Notes: generated by a model not told the origin, from the sequence alone. DNA of 64,000 bases from Streptomyces sp. CB00455 (GCF_001905445.1 NZ_LIVQ01000008.1:1-64000), one strand, 5' to 3'. Positions 44,532-53,358 are shown, counted from the first letter of the stretch. Translations and numbers: made by a program.

Positions 44532-44550
44532 ATGACACCTTGGTTGTCAT
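44532..44550. promoter_or_regulatory. MarR operator-like inverted repeat, site 2
   Basis: ATGACACCTTGGTTGTCAT overlaps the start codon of the hydrolase gene. Centres of the two sites are 31 bp apart, about three helical turns, so two dimers could bind on the same face of the DNA. Confidence 0.7.
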
Positions 44551-45325
44551 GAATGATCTTTTCCGGCTCGACAGCGGTGCCGGCCAACCTCTCGTACTGC
44601 TGCACGGCGGCTTCTTGGACAACCGCATGTGGGACGACCAGATCCCCGCCCTCGCCGCGCGGTACCGCGTTATCGCGCCCGACGCCCGCGGCCACGGCCG
44701 GTCCGCCAACGCCACCGGACCGTTCCGGCACACCGACGACCTCGCCGCCCTGCTACGACACTTGGGTACCGGCCCCGCGATCCTGGTGGGCGTCTCCATG
44801 GGGGCCAGCATCGCGGTCGACACCGCGCTGGAGCACCCGGAACTGGTCAGCGCCGTGGTCGTCAGCGGCGCCGGGACCAGTGAGCCGAACTTCACCGACC
44901 CCTGGACCATCCGAACCTGGACCGCATGGCAATCGGGGATGGCCGCCGGCGACCTGAACGCCGCCGTCGAGGCATTCACGCTCTTCGCCGCGGGCCCGCA
45001 TCGCACCCTCGACGATCTCCACCCCGAGGTCGTCGGCCGCCTGCGCGAGATGACCTGCGGCACCCTGTCCAAGCACACCCCCGACGAACCCGACCTGCGC
45101 CTCCCTGTCCACGACACCTGGAACCGTGCCGCCAAGATCGACGTGCCCGTGCTGGCCATCAACGGCGCCATCGACTCACCCGATCACCTCGGCATGGCCG
45201 AACGCCTCACCCATACTGTCGCCGACGGCCACGCGATCTCGATCGATCAGACCGCCCACTACCCCAACATGGAACGCCCGGACGTCTTCAACAAGGCCCT
45301 CGAAGACTTCCTGCGTACCTTGTGA
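44549..45325 (+). CDS. alpha/beta hydrolase
   Basis: The 258-residue product is a classic alpha/beta hydrolase: oxyanion region LVLLHGGFLDNRMWDD, DARGHGRSANATGPF, nucleophile Ser in LVGVSMGASIAVD, a late acidic residue in INGAIDSPDH and the catalytic His in QTAHYPNMERPDVFN. The motifs resemble lactonase/3-oxoadipate enol-lactonase and esterase members; the substrate cannot be read. The ATG at 44549 is inside the second MarR site and no ribosome site is visible, so the mRNA may be leaderless. Confidence 0.9.
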   Translation: MNDLFRLDSGAGQPLVLLHGGFLDNRMWDDQIPALAARYRVIAPDARGHGRSANATGPFRHTDDLAALLRHLGTGPAILVGVSMGASIAVDTALEHPELVSAVVVSGAGTSEPNFTDPWTIRTWTAWQSGMAAGDLNAAVEAFTLFAAGPHRTLDDLHPEVVGRLREMTCGTLSKHTPDEPDLRLPVHDTWNRAAKIDVPVLAINGAIDSPDHLGMAERLTHTVADGHAISIDQTAHYPNMERPDVFNKALEDFLRTL

Positions 45326-45433
45326 CCACACAACCGACTCCTCAGCCCTGCGATCACCGATCGTCACTACCGGCGGCCAGATGGCTCCCCCCCTAACTGG
45401 CCGCCGGCGGGGAATCCCAACTGGCCACAATCA

Positions 45434-45571
45434 CCTGAGCGCCGCCAACCGCACTTACCGTGCGCCCGCAGCTGCTGCGCGTGGTTTGTTCTCGGTCTGC
45501 GGGGAAAGGCGCCGGGTGCCGCGGTCCTGCCGGTCCGACCGGGCCGCCCTTGGAGCCGACCGGAGCTTGCG
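45434..45571. repeat. 138-bp dispersed repeat A, copy 1
   Basis: Nearly identical to 52555-52692 (I estimate about 90 percent by eye). It contains GTGGTTTGTTCTCGGTCTGC followed by GGGGAAA and a GCAGCTGCTGCGCG hairpin. Here it is followed directly by repeat B. Confidence 0.75.
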
Positions 45572-45657
45572 GCAGGCCGGTTTCCGTACCGGGCTGTGCG
45601 CTGCGCAGTTCCCGCGGTGAACGAAACGGCTCCGCCCTCGGGGAGGGGGAGCCGTTT
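45572..45657. repeat. dispersed repeat B, copy 1, ending in a terminator hairpin
   Basis: Matches 53934-54018. Its end (45624-45657) pairs AAACGGCTCC with GGAGCCGTTT, a good terminator for the minus-strand Holin-X gene that stops at 45686. Confidence 0.75.
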
Positions 45658-45685
45658 GGCCGTATGCGGGGGGGGGAGGCGTGGG

Positions 45686-45967
45686 TCAGGCGATGTCGAT
45701 TACGTGGGCCATCGTGAACACGGCCGTGAGGCTGCCGAACAGCAGCGTCATGTGGCCGGCGTAGCCCGCGCCGCCCAGCATCCCGACCGCTTTGCCGGCC
45801 TTCGCCGACTCCTGTGTGATCTCGGCTTTCGCCAGTTCGATCTCGGTGCGGACGAGCGCGGACAGGTCCTGGCCGATCGCTTCGACCAGATCGCCTGTCG
45901 ACGGCTCGGCAGCGTGCGGGCGCGACGGAACGCGGTTCGTCGGCCGGCCCTGGTATGCGGTGACCAT
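45686..45967 (-). CDS. Holin-X family membrane protein, short C-terminus
   Basis: The 93-residue product matches actinobacterial Holin-X (phage-holin superfamily III): DLVEAIGQDLSALVRTEIEL, AKAEITQESAKAGKAVGMLG, then a membrane segment GYAGHMTLLFGSLTAVFTMA. Family members usually continue with a second membrane segment and a basic tail; here the protein ends at HVIDIA, close to repeat B, so it has probably lost its C-terminus. It follows the LEA-like gene with a 3-base gap. Confidence 0.65.
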   Translation of the reverse strand: MVTAYQGRPTNRVPSRPHAAEPSTGDLVEAIGQDLSALVRTEIELAKAEITQESAKAGKAVGMLGGAGYAGHMTLLFGSLTAVFTMAHVIDIA

Positions 45968-45970
45968 GGG

Positions 45971-46668
45971 TCACATCCCTTCCGCAGGCCGCGGGGAGCC
46001 GCCGTAGCCCTGGGTACCACGTGCGGGGGCTGCGCCTGGCGGTAGGTGTCGGGCGGGCTCTCGTAAGCCGGGTACCGGACTGATGGAGGCGTTCCTCCTG
46101 TCGGACGCATCGGCACACCTGCTCCAGCCAAGCCATTGCCCTGGTCCGTACCCCTGCCGGTGGAGGCGGCCGCGCTCACTCCCTTGCCGGCCCGGCCGAC
46201 CAGGAACCCGGCTACAGCCGCGCCCGCCAGGCAGGGGCCCGGGCGGCGGCGGGCAAAGTTCTGCACGTCGCTAACCAGCCCCTCGGAGCCGCGCTGCTGC
46301 ATGCTTGCGGCAGCCTGGTCGCCCCGGTCGGCTATCTGACGGGCCACGCCCGCCATGGTGGAGTCGCTCTTACCGGTCTTGCTCATTTCCCGCAGATCCT
46401 GCGCGATCCGGCGCATTTTTTCCGCAAGGTGCCGGGTCTGGCTCTGTGCCTGCCCCTGAAGCCGGCCGCGCAGCTCGCCGACGAGATTGCGGGCCTGACC
46501 GGTGGCGGCGCCGACGATGTTGGACGCCTGTTCCTTCGCCGTGCCGCCCACTTCGGCGGCTTTCCCGGCGACCAGTGCGGCGCCCTCGCGCGCCTTGTCC
46601 TGAGCCGTTTGCGCTACGTCCGCGGTGCTGCCCTCTTGCCGGCGGCTCGAGTCCTGGAAGTCACTCAA
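45971..46668 (-). CDS. LEA-like/YtxH-like stress protein, frameshift near the end
   Basis: From a TTG at 46668 with AGGAGGAG just upstream the protein is a long Ala/Lys/Gln-rich amphipathic helix (DVAQTAQDKAREGAALVAGK, QARNLVGELRGRLQGQAQSQ), as in late-embryogenesis-abundant or YtxH-type proteins. A membrane-like segment AGAAVAGFLVGRAGKG comes next, then a Pro/Tyr-rich tail. Near 46025, in a run of C, the frame must shift to reach the natural-looking end GTQGYGGSPRPAEGM and TGA at 45971-45973. Without the shift it runs on through the Holin-X gene. It may be broken or mis-read by one base. Confidence 0.55.
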
Positions 46669-46792
46669 GGCTCCTCCTGGTCGATCGAAGGATCGATCCC
46701 CGCGCCCCGAGGGGGGCCCGGCCCGGTGCGCGAGCACTGCCGGCCAACTGGCACCCAAGAGGAAGTGGCCGGACTCGCCGGGAAACGGGGGG

Positions 46793-47596
46793 TCAGCGGT
46801 TGCGCATGTCGTCGTCCGGGGTGTCTGCTTCGATCTTCTCCTTGCGGACCTCGCCGGTGACGGTCTCCTCGTCGGTCTGTTCCTCGGTGGTCAGGCGAAC
46901 GCGTTCCACGGGGACGGCTTCGGTTTCCACGACGGGCCGTTCTTCGTGCAGGGTGACCCAGTGTTCGGCTTCGGTGATCTCGGGGCCCGACATCGCGGCA
47001 TCGCGGTTGGCGTCGGTGATGGGCTCGCGTTCGATGCGGACTTCTTCGTGGCTGACGGGGACGGTCTTCTGGACTTCCTCGGTCACCACGTACTTGCGCA
47101 GCCGGGCCCGGCCTACTTCCTGGCGTTCGGTGCCCACGTGCAGCTGCTCTTCCGAGCGGGTCATCGCGTCGCCGGAGGCGTCCATGCCTTCCCTGCTGTG
47201 CATGCCGCTGTCGCCGGTGTCGCCGGTGCGGGCCCAGCCCCCGGTGCCGGGTTGATTGGCCTGGGTCCAGGCGGTGTCCCAGTCGATGCCGTAGTGCTCG
47301 TACAGGCGGTGTTCTTCGTCTTCGGAGAGGTGTCCGCCGGAGTCGACGTCGACGTTGGGGGCGTCCTTGATCTTGTCCTTGGCGAAGGGGATCTCGAGGT
47401 GGTCCTCGACCATGGTGGCGTCCTGGATCGGCACGAAGGACTCGCTGGTGCCGAACAGGCCGGTCTTGACGCTGACCCATTCCGGCTGGCCGGTGGCGTC
47501 GTCGAGGAAGACGTGCTTGGCCTCGCCGATCTTGTTCCCGTCGGTGTCGTAGACCGGGTGGTCCAGCACGGCCGGGATCTGCTCTCGGGTGATCAT
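46793..47596 (-). CDS. PRC-barrel and DUF2382 (YsnF-like) stress protein
   Basis: The 267-residue product has a PRC-barrel N-terminus (PVYDTDGNKIGEAKHVFLDD, PEWVSVKTGLFG) followed by an acidic linker. The C-terminal DUF2382/YsnF domain reads RLRKYVVTEEVQKTVPVSHE, EVRIEREPI and VTLHEERPVVETEAVPVERV. It ends in the acidic TPDDDMRNR. Such proteins are general-stress proteins in actinomycetes and Bacillus. The ATG at 47596 has AAGGAGAG upstream, and a sigma-B-like promoter lies about 55 bases further. Its last 60 codons are duplicated at 47959-48159. Confidence 0.9.
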   Translation of the reverse strand: MITREQIPAVLDHPVYDTDGNKIGEAKHVFLDDATGQPEWVSVKTGLFGTSESFVPIQDATMVEDHLEIPFAKDKIKDAPNVDVDSGGHLSEDEEHRLYEHYGIDWDTAWTQANQPGTGGWARTGDTGDSGMHSREGMDASGDAMTRSEEQLHVGTERQEVGRARLRKYVVTEEVQKTVPVSHEEVRIEREPITDANRDAAMSGPEITEAEHWVTLHEERPVVETEAVPVERVRLTTEEQTDEETVTGEVRKEKIEADTPDDDMRNR

Positions 47597-47651
47597 GCGT
47601 ACTCTCCTTCACGTTTCACAGGAGAGGTACCTTTTGTACCTCTTTCGGCGC

Positions 47652-47675
47652 CTACCCGTGCCGCCCGGACCAAAC
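47652..47675 (-). promoter_or_regulatory. sigma-B-like promoter
   Basis: On the minus strand GTTT, 14 bases, then GGGTAG, matching the Streptomyces stress sigma-factor consensus GNNT-N14-16-GGGTAT in all but the last base. It lies about 55 bases upstream of the PRC-barrel gene. A GAGGTAC/GTACCTC hairpin (47624-47642) lies between promoter and gene. Confidence 0.55.
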
Positions 47676-47706
47676 GTCTCCTCGGCCTTGAGCTGGGAGT
47701 GGAAGC

Positions 47707-47871
47707 ATGAGCCGTGCTGGTGTGGAGGGCACCCTGGTCCTCGCCGCCGTCCCCGACCGCCTTCAGCCGATGCTGGACCTCACCGGCATCAGCCCCCTGC
47801 TGCCCGCCCACCCCACCGCCGCCCAAGCCCTTGTCGGGCACACGCCCAGCCAAAACAGGGCCACTGCGTAA
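47707..47871 (+). pseudogene. STAS-domain (anti-sigma antagonist) 3' remnant
   Basis: The frame reads GTLVLAAVPDRLQPMLDLTG, then ISPLLPAHPTAAQALV, the last strand and helix of STAS anti-anti-sigma factors in Streptomyces. The phosphorylatable-serine part and everything before it are missing. It is a truncated relic in the stress-gene region. Confidence 0.5.
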
Positions 47872-47958
47872 CCCCCGCGGCGGCCGCCAGCAAAATTGGG
47901 GGGCGGCCGCCTCCGGGCTCAATTGGAAGGGGCCGGACGCTCGGGAAACGGGCGGGGC

Positions 47959-48159
47959 TCAGCGGTCGCGCATGTCGTCGTCCGGAGTGTCCGCTGCGAT
48001 CTTGTCCTTTGCCACCTTGCCGGTGACGGTCTCCTCGTCGGCCGGTTCCTCGGTGTTCAGACGAACGCCCTCCACGGGGACAGCTTCGGTTTCCACCACG
48101 ATCCGCTCTTCGTGACGGGTCACTTCGTGCTCGGCTTCGGTTGTGTCCGGGCCCGACAT
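47959..48159 (-). pseudogene. duplicated tail of the DUF2382 protein
   Basis: The 66-codon frame (MSGPDTTEAEHEVTRHEERI, VVETEAVPVEGVRLNTEEPA) is a copy of the last 60 codons of the PRC-barrel/DUF2382 gene about 1.17 kb away, including its TPDDDMRDR end. Similarity continues past the stop (GGGAAACGG-type flank), so a DNA segment of about 220 bp was duplicated. It lacks the PRC barrel and is probably not functional. Confidence 0.7.
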
Positions 48160-48245
48160 CGCCGCATCTCGGTGACGCAGCCCCGGGCCTCGTCAGGCCC
48201 AGAACGCACACGGGACACGCGCTCACCGCGCGAGTGCCACCCTCG

Positions 48246-48437
48246 TCAAAGTTCCTCGTCGCGCAGATCTTCTGCGTCGCGCTGCTGGTCATCCTCGCGG
48301 CGGGGGGAGGATGCATCCATTCCTGGTTCGGGGGACGGATGGCCCGGGTGCATCAGGTCCTTGCCAGGACGTCCCAAACGCTCCTGCTCCTTGTTGCCTT
48401 TACGGGGCCCGCGCCGCTTGTCCTGCTTACCGCCCAT
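48246..48437 (-). CDS. small highly charged hypothetical protein
   Basis: From ATG 48437 with GAGGGAG upstream: MGGKQDKRRGPRKGNKEQER, then LGRPGKDLMHPG and an acidic end DDQQRDAEDLRDEEL. The 63-residue, fully hydrophilic, basic-then-acidic composition suggests a disordered stress-type protein. No family named. The longer open frame upstream is not convincing. Confidence 0.5.
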   Translation of the reverse strand: MGGKQDKRRGPRKGNKEQERLGRPGKDLMHPGHPSPEPGMDASSPRREDDQQRDAEDLRDEEL

Positions 48438-48940
48438 AACGGCGACTCCCTCGGTGTAGGGGGCTTGCCCCCACGCTGGCATGCACGGTGGCGCCTCGCA
48501 CCATTTCGGGTGGGCGCCGCCAGCTGGCGCATACAGCCTCGGCAGGGCGTGTGCGGGGAGGGCGACTTCCACGAGCTCGCCGGCTCGCCCTAACCCTGCA
48601 CGCCTCACGAACCACCGGCTGAGTAGCCCGCCAGCTCTTCAGGCTGCTCCGCACGCACTCGGAAGCCAAGATCTTTGCGGGACAGCCCTCAGGTGGGACT
48701 GGCCCGGGGCTGGGTCTCGGGCCGCAGGCTTCTCGCGCCATAGGAGAGGCACGGGGACCATGTCGAACCCGCTCCTGGCACGCGGTCGGCCAGCGCATCA
48801 CCCTCGTCGGGCAGCACCAGCGCGCTTTCGCCGTCCATGCTCAGGACGGCCGCCCTAGCGCATACCAGCGCTAGGACGCCGGCCCGCCTGCGACGGGTGC
48901 CTGAAAAGCGCACACGGGTGCACAGGAGGAGGATCACCGG

Positions 48941-49519
48941 GTGAGCCACAGCGCCACACCGGCTGCCCGGGAGCGTTCACCGCGGGTGCGTCAGGACCAG
49001 ATGCCTGGGCACACGCGGTCCATGTCCGGAGACCACGCACGCCCCACGAGCGCCATCTTCCGCGCCACCCCCGCGCCCGCCCAAGAAGCGCCACCGCGCG
49101 CAGCGCGGCACGGGCGCCGCGAGGGGTTCGGCAGGCGGCTGCGCCGTCGGATCCTCGCCTACCGCGACATCGAGTTCCTCTCTACCCGCATCCCAGGTGA
49201 GTCCGGCCCCGGCCAGGAGTGCCTGCTCCTTGTCCATGTCCGTAGAGTCGTCGGCCAGGTCCACTACCGGCGGTGCACCACCTGCGCAGAGGGTGTGATC
49301 ACCGGTGTCGACATCGACGCGGACTTCCTGGGCAGCGGACTGCCCACCCGTGCCCTGTCTCACCTGCATTCCCGCCACCCGGGCATCATCTGGCGCAGCA
49401 CTCTGACCGGGCGCACCACACGGGACCTGCTGCGCCGCATGCGCATCCCCGCCACCCCGGCCGGCAGCGCGTGTGTACACGCCCCTGCTATGCGGGACTC
49501 GCTGCAACCGACCGGCTGA
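48941..49519 (+). CDS. hypothetical protein, possible acetyltransferase relative
   Basis: GTG at 48941 with AGGAGG upstream. The first 60 residues are low-complexity and basic. From residue 65 it looks folded: RRILAYRDIEFLSTRIPGES, CLLLVHVRRVVGQVHYRRCT, then ITGVDIDADFLGSGLPTRAL and SHLHSRHPGIIWRSTLTGRT. The GxGLxTRAL pattern and strand order vaguely recall GNAT enzymes, but I would not assign activity. Confidence 0.5.
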   Translation: MSHSATPAARERSPRVRQDQMPGHTRSMSGDHARPTSAIFRATPAPAQEAPPRAARHGRREGFGRRLRRRILAYRDIEFLSTRIPGESGPGQECLLLVHVRRVVGQVHYRRCTTCAEGVITGVDIDADFLGSGLPTRALSHLHSRHPGIIWRSTLTGRTTRDLLRRMRIPATPAGSACVHAPAMRDSLQPTG

Positions 49520-49812
49520 GGAACATCCGCGCACCTCGTGGTCAGTCCGGGCGGATTTCTTGAGCCGGTGTCTTGCGCCTGGTGAATTTACGCTGGAAGC
49601 GGCGGTCGGCGCGGTGAGCGGCCCCGGTCGTCACCCGTGGGCACCTGCCCCTCCCCCTCCGCGCAGGTGCCCACCCCAGCATCGGCGGGCCGCACGCTCC
49701 TGCGACTGGGGCCGGGCCCCCGCCGGCGTTGGTGGAATCCCGTATCGGCAGCACGTTCGATGACTTCCCTGCACTTCGCTCGCGGCGACCGTCTCTCGCC
49801 TGGCACACGGTC

Positions 49813-49848
49813 GCACGGCGGACGGCGGACGGCGGACGGCGGACGGCG
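49813..49848. repeat. heptanucleotide tandem repeat
   Basis: About five units of GGACGGC. Slippage-prone; lies in non-coding sequence beside a decayed gene. Confidence 0.8.
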
Positions 49849-49869
49849 CCAAAGACGGGACGACGGGCC

Positions 49870-50330
49870 TCACGCTCGGCACCTGGTCCAGGCACTTCCC
49901 GGCTCGAAGATGGCCACCACCCTGGCGAGCTGGGCCGGGGTCACGCGGTAGACCACCCCGCGGACGCTGTCCGTCAGGTACGCGGTGCCGTCCGGCGTGA
50001 GGGTCAGGTCGTTGACGAAGTGGCCGGACGGTGCTCCGGGCGCCTCGAACCGGGCCAGGCGGCCCCCGGTGGCGGTGTCGTAGACGGCGACGCCGGCGGT
50101 GGAGTCCGTCACCCACAGGCGGCCGTGCCCGTCCACGCGCAGGCCGTTCGCCGTGTGGCAGCCGTCGGTGCCGGCGGGCAGGAAGACCCCGCCGCGCGGC
50201 GGCCGGGGCGGGCCCGGTAGACGGTGCCGTCCGCGTACGAGCCGACGTAGACGGTGCGGGTGCGGGGTCGGTGGCGATGCCCTCCGGGCCCGGCGGCCGC
50301 GCCAGCCTCCTGGAGGCGGTCTCTCACCAC
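49870..50330 (-). pseudogene. SMP-30/gluconolactonase-like fragment, frameshifted
   Basis: Two frames give TRTVYVGSYADGTVYRARPG and then FLPAGTDGCHTANGLRVDGH, GRLWVTDSTAGVAVYDTATG, GHFVNDLTLTPDGTAYLTDS and VYRVTPAQL, which are blades of an SMP-30/LRE-type six-bladed propeller including the metal-site ANGLRVD motif. One shift near 50210 separates the frames and both ends of the propeller are missing. Confidence 0.6.
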
Positions 50331-50388
50331 CGCACACAGGAGCTGTCTGAGCGGACACTGCTGCGGCCTCGTAGACGACGGCCTCGTC

Positions 50389-50985
50389 TCAGTCGCGCAG
50401 GTGGTGCCAGTACTCGCCGGAGGGCATGTGAGGGGACAGGGAGTGGGCGCGCTGCCACATGCCTTGTGCCTGCTGGTCGGGGCGCTGTTGCTCTCCGTGC
50501 AGGGCGTTGAGGATCAGGAGGCCGCTGGTGACCGCGGGTACCAGCCACTGGGCGTAGGACAGCTGGCGTTCCGCCTTGTTGATGTCGAAGGCATCGGCCG
50601 CCTCCTTCGCGTCCTGCGGGTCCTGTGAGGAGGCGAGTTCGATCTTCTTGCCCAGCATCCGCGCGTATGCCGTGGCGGCCAGGGCGACGCCGGTGAGCAC
50701 GGTCTTGGCCACCGTGGATGCGGCCACACCCTGCTGGGATGCGACCCGGGACGCGTTCGCCGCGAGCAGCCCGCTGCCGCCCACCAGGTGCGCGCCGATC
50801 GCAACGGCGCTGACCGGTGTCCACTTCGCCCAGCCCGTACTCGCGATCCGGGCGTTGTCACGCCAGCTGTCGCTGTGGCCCTTGGCGGCGCCGTTGAGGC
50901 CGACGGCGCCCATGAGTGAGCCGCCGAACCATGCGGCCAGGCCCACATCGTGCATGCTGCGCCAGACGGTGTTGCGTTCGGACAT
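50389..50985 (-). CDS. conserved-looking membrane protein, unknown
   Basis: The 198-residue product begins MSERNTVWRSMHDVGLAAWF and has hydrophobic segments GSLMGAVGLNGA, WTPVSAVAIGAHLVGGSGLL, VAKTVLTGVALAATAYARML and LVPAVTSGLLILNAL. Four membrane passes with a soluble loop (ELASSQDPQDAKEAADAFD) are likely. GAGGAG lies before the ATG at 50985. I know similar proteins only as hypothetical actinomycete membrane proteins. Confidence 0.75.
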   Translation of the reverse strand: MSERNTVWRSMHDVGLAAWFGGSLMGAVGLNGAAKGHSDSWRDNARIASTGWAKWTPVSAVAIGAHLVGGSGLLAANASRVASQQGVAASTVAKTVLTGVALAATAYARMLGKKIELASSQDPQDAKEAADAFDINKAERQLSYAQWLVPAVTSGLLILNALHGEQQRPDQQAQGMWQRAHSLSPHMPSGEYWHHLRD

Positions 50986-51379
50986 GACACTCCTCGACAG
51001 GACGCTGCGGGCGCCGGCGGACGTGCCGGCGAATGCAGCCACCGTCACCCGCCCCCGCGAGCGCCGCCATACCGGCTGCTCCGAACGGCCGTGAAAGCGG
51101 TGCCGTGGAAGCGGTGAGGTCAGGCCTCGGATCAGGTGTTTCCGTGCGGGCCGGCGGATTCGGGTCGTGCCAGTCCAGGCACAGGGCGGTCGCGTGGTTC
51201 CACGGCGGCCGCCCACCGTTGACGGTGACCGCGCCGACCAGAGCGCGCACGACCTCACGCGCATGCTCGTCCGCGGTCTTGCGCGGGAGGCCGGGCAGAT
51301 CGACCGCTTCGGTTTCACGTGCCTGCATACCGTCGGTCCTCGCCGTCCCCAGCGTGATCGCGGTCTCTACGGCATGCAC
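50858..51379 (-). CDS. hypothetical protein, C-terminal end uncertain
   Basis: The N-terminal 80 residues look real (VDLPGLPRKTADEHAREVVR, ALVGAVTVNGGRPPWNHATA, LCLDWHDPNPPAR). The last 45 residues overlap the start of the membrane protein gene and are arginine-rich, so the natural stop may have been lost to a frameshift. No family recognised; an internal ATG at 51328 is a possible start. Confidence 0.35.
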   Translation of the reverse strand: MHAVETAITLGTARTDGMQARETEAVDLPGLPRKTADEHAREVVRALVGAVTVNGGRPPWNHATALCLDWHDPNPPARTETPDPRPDLTASTAPLSRPFGAAGMAALAGAGDGGCIRRHVRRRPQRPVEECHVRTQHRLAQHARCGPGRMVRRLTHGRRRPQRRRQGPQRQLA

Positions 51380-51430
51380 TTCGCACGCATGCCACGAACT
51401 ACGGTTCCGTACGACTACCCGTCCGTCTAG

Positions 51431-52336
51431 TTACTCATGGCCGCGTGGACCGGCCGGCATGTTGCGGGTCGGCTGCTCTGCCGGGGCGTCGTGTTCCGGG
51501 GCTTTGCGCCACCGGGCTTCGCAGAATGAATAGAGGCCGAACATGAGAAGGCCCAGGGCTGCGGCGATCAGCAGCGCGGGCCCGACGGGGGTGTCGGCGA
51601 AGGAGCGCAGCGTCTCGTCCAGGCCCTTCGCCTGGCCGGCGTCGAAGCGCACTGCGGCCAGGAGAATGAAAAGGCCGGTCGCCACCGCGACCACCCCGCA
51701 CGCCGCGCCGCCGATGACGCCCAGCACCGCGACGATGCGCCGCGTCCTTCTGCCCATCCGGTCCGTGCGGAGGTTCTTCTCGAACTTCCGCATCAGGCTG
51801 CGTATCACGATCACCACGCCCACGACGGCCAGCACGGCACCGAACGTGCCGACCAGTACCCGTCCGAAGGGCCATTGCAGTACTCGCGCGGTGTAGTCCT
51901 TCGAGGTCTGGTCGCTGGCGCGGGTCCCGGCGGATCCGCCGACCAACGCGGTCTGTACCACGCCGATACAGACCACGATGTAGAAGATGGCCAACCCCAG
52001 AGAGCCCAGGCGTCTGGTCCATTTGTCACCACCCGCCGTCGCCTGCCCGAGTGCGGCCTCGGACAGCCGCCACAGGGCCATTGCCGCCAGCCCTACCACC
52101 AGCGCCCACAGCAGCACCCGGCCGTACGGCTGCTCAGCGATGGTCCGCACCGCCCCGGACCGGTCGGCCTCCTTGCCATCGCCGCCGAACCCGATCCGCA
52201 CAGCAAGGAGCCCGACCAGAACGTAGATCACTCCCCGGGCGCAGAGCCCGACCCTGGAGGAGACCTCCATGACCCCGCTGTCGGCCACACGCTGTCCCAG
52301 GGGTTTTGCCTGCGCGCCACCCTCGTCCATTGCCAT
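51431..52336 (-). CDS. DUF1206 membrane protein
   Basis: The 301-residue product shows the triple-repeat DUF1206 pattern: three pairs of membrane helices, each repeat opening with a conserved segment (GLCARGVIYVLVGLLAVRIG, then RLGSLGLAIFYIVVCIGVVQ, and IGGAACGVVAVATGLFIL). Between them lie similar loops (AEQPYGRVLLWALVVGL, LQWPFGRVLVGTFGAVLAV, FADTPVGPALLIAAALGLL). Function unknown in the family. It starts from an ATG at 52336 or 52330. Confidence 0.9.
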   Translation of the reverse strand: MAMDEGGAQAKPLGQRVADSGVMEVSSRVGLCARGVIYVLVGLLAVRIGFGGDGKEADRSGAVRTIAEQPYGRVLLWALVVGLAAMALWRLSEAALGQATAGGDKWTRRLGSLGLAIFYIVVCIGVVQTALVGGSAGTRASDQTSKDYTARVLQWPFGRVLVGTFGAVLAVVGVVIVIRSLMRKFEKNLRTDRMGRRTRRIVAVLGVIGGAACGVVAVATGLFILLAAVRFDAGQAKGLDETLRSFADTPVGPALLIAAALGLLMFGLYSFCEARWRKAPEHDAPAEQPTRNMPAGPRGHE

Positions 52337-52554
52337 GTGTGTGACACCTCCCCGTGCCCTACCGAGGCCGACACGGCGCCCTTACCAGGGTGCTGACAGG
52401 CATTCCCGCCCCCATCCGCCACGAGGCCCTCCCCGGGCGCGCGTCAGGTGCCTCCTCGGACCCGGCGCTCAGTGGCAGCGGCTCCTCCCACCATGACACC
52501 ACCATGCAGCACACCCGACCAGCCTGCCGCTTCCAGCTGCTGGTGACATGACGT

Positions 52555-52692
52555 CCTGAGCGCCGCCAACCGCACTTATCCGTGCGCCCGCAGCTGCTGC
52601 GCGTGGTTTGTTCTCGGTCTGCGGGGAAATGCGCCGGGGCCGCGGTCCTGCCGGTCCGAGCGGGCCGCCCTTTGAGCCGACCGGGGCCTGCG
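52555..52692. repeat. 138-bp dispersed repeat A, copy 2
   Basis: Second copy of 45434-45571, here without repeat B, just downstream of a small membrane-protein gene. Confidence 0.75.
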
Positions 52693-52718
52693 CTGCCGCG
52701 AGGGATGTGCAGGGTGGC

Positions 52719-53039
52719 TCAGAGGTGACGGGCCTGCGCGGCAGAGGAGTCCTCGTCGTAGGAGTCGCGGCTGCCGGACTTGGCCAGTCCAAGGCTGATC
52801 ATGTATCCCACGGTCAGGATCACGATGTACAGCCATGCCTGGTCGGCACGGAAGTAGTCGCCGTGGCCGTCTTCCCTACCCACGACCATGGAAGCGATCA
52901 AGACCGCCACCACGGCAGCCAGGTAGATGAAGAACTCGGTGGTCTTCAAAGCCGACTTCGTCTCAGTCGACAGTCGCCAGGGCCGGTACGCGGCCGGGTC
53001 GTTACCTGCGGCGTCGTGGGCCGGGTTCACATCACTCAT
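52719..53039 (-). CDS. small two-pass membrane protein
   Basis: From ATG 53039: a 106-residue protein with a soluble N-terminus (RPWRLSTETKSALKTTEFF), two hydrophobic segments (IYLAAVVAVLIASMVVG and WLYIVILTVGYMISLGLA) and a short acidic tail. This type is widespread in Streptomyces without known function. The much longer open frame upstream is not coding. Confidence 0.7.
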   Translation of the reverse strand: MSDVNPAHDAAGNDPAAYRPWRLSTETKSALKTTEFFIYLAAVVAVLIASMVVGREDGHGDYFRADQAWLYIVILTVGYMISLGLAKSGSRDSYDEDSSAAQARHL

Positions 53040-53280
53040 GGGTAGGTGTCCGTTCCGTCGTGCGAAGTGCCGGGTCTCTCCCCTACCAGGGAGGCGGGGG
53101 ACAACCGCGTCAAGATCGACCCCGCACCTGGCTCCCACCCGACATGCCCAGGATAAACGTGAGATAAGCGCGCTGGTACAGCCAAGGGATGCGTGCCCGT
53201 ACGCGCACTGCCAGACCGCGGTCATCCCGGGGCTGTCGCCTCGCCCCGCGCTGGTGGCCTCCGGCACCACAGCTGCCGCC

Positions 53281-53358
53281 GACACCGTCCCCACCGTCCG
53301 TGGCGTCGGGGACGGTGTCCTCTCCTCGTTGTGTACGAGTCCTCTTTGTGTACGAGTC
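53281..53358 (+). promoter_or_regulatory. hairpin and direct repeats upstream of the chaplin gene
   Basis: GACACCGTCCCC (53281-53292) pairs perfectly with GGGGACGGTGTC (53308-53319). Ten bases later TTGTGTACGAGTC occurs twice (53329-53341 and 53346-53358) at a 17-bp period. They lie 175-250 bases before the chaplin start and could be regulator sites. No gene on either strand ends here, so the hairpin is not an obvious terminator. Confidence 0.45.

Noticed and set aside
53281..53319. Terminator
   Set aside because: The stem is perfect, but the nearby genes point away from it on the left and begin after it on the right, so nothing needs to end there; kept as a regulatory candidate.
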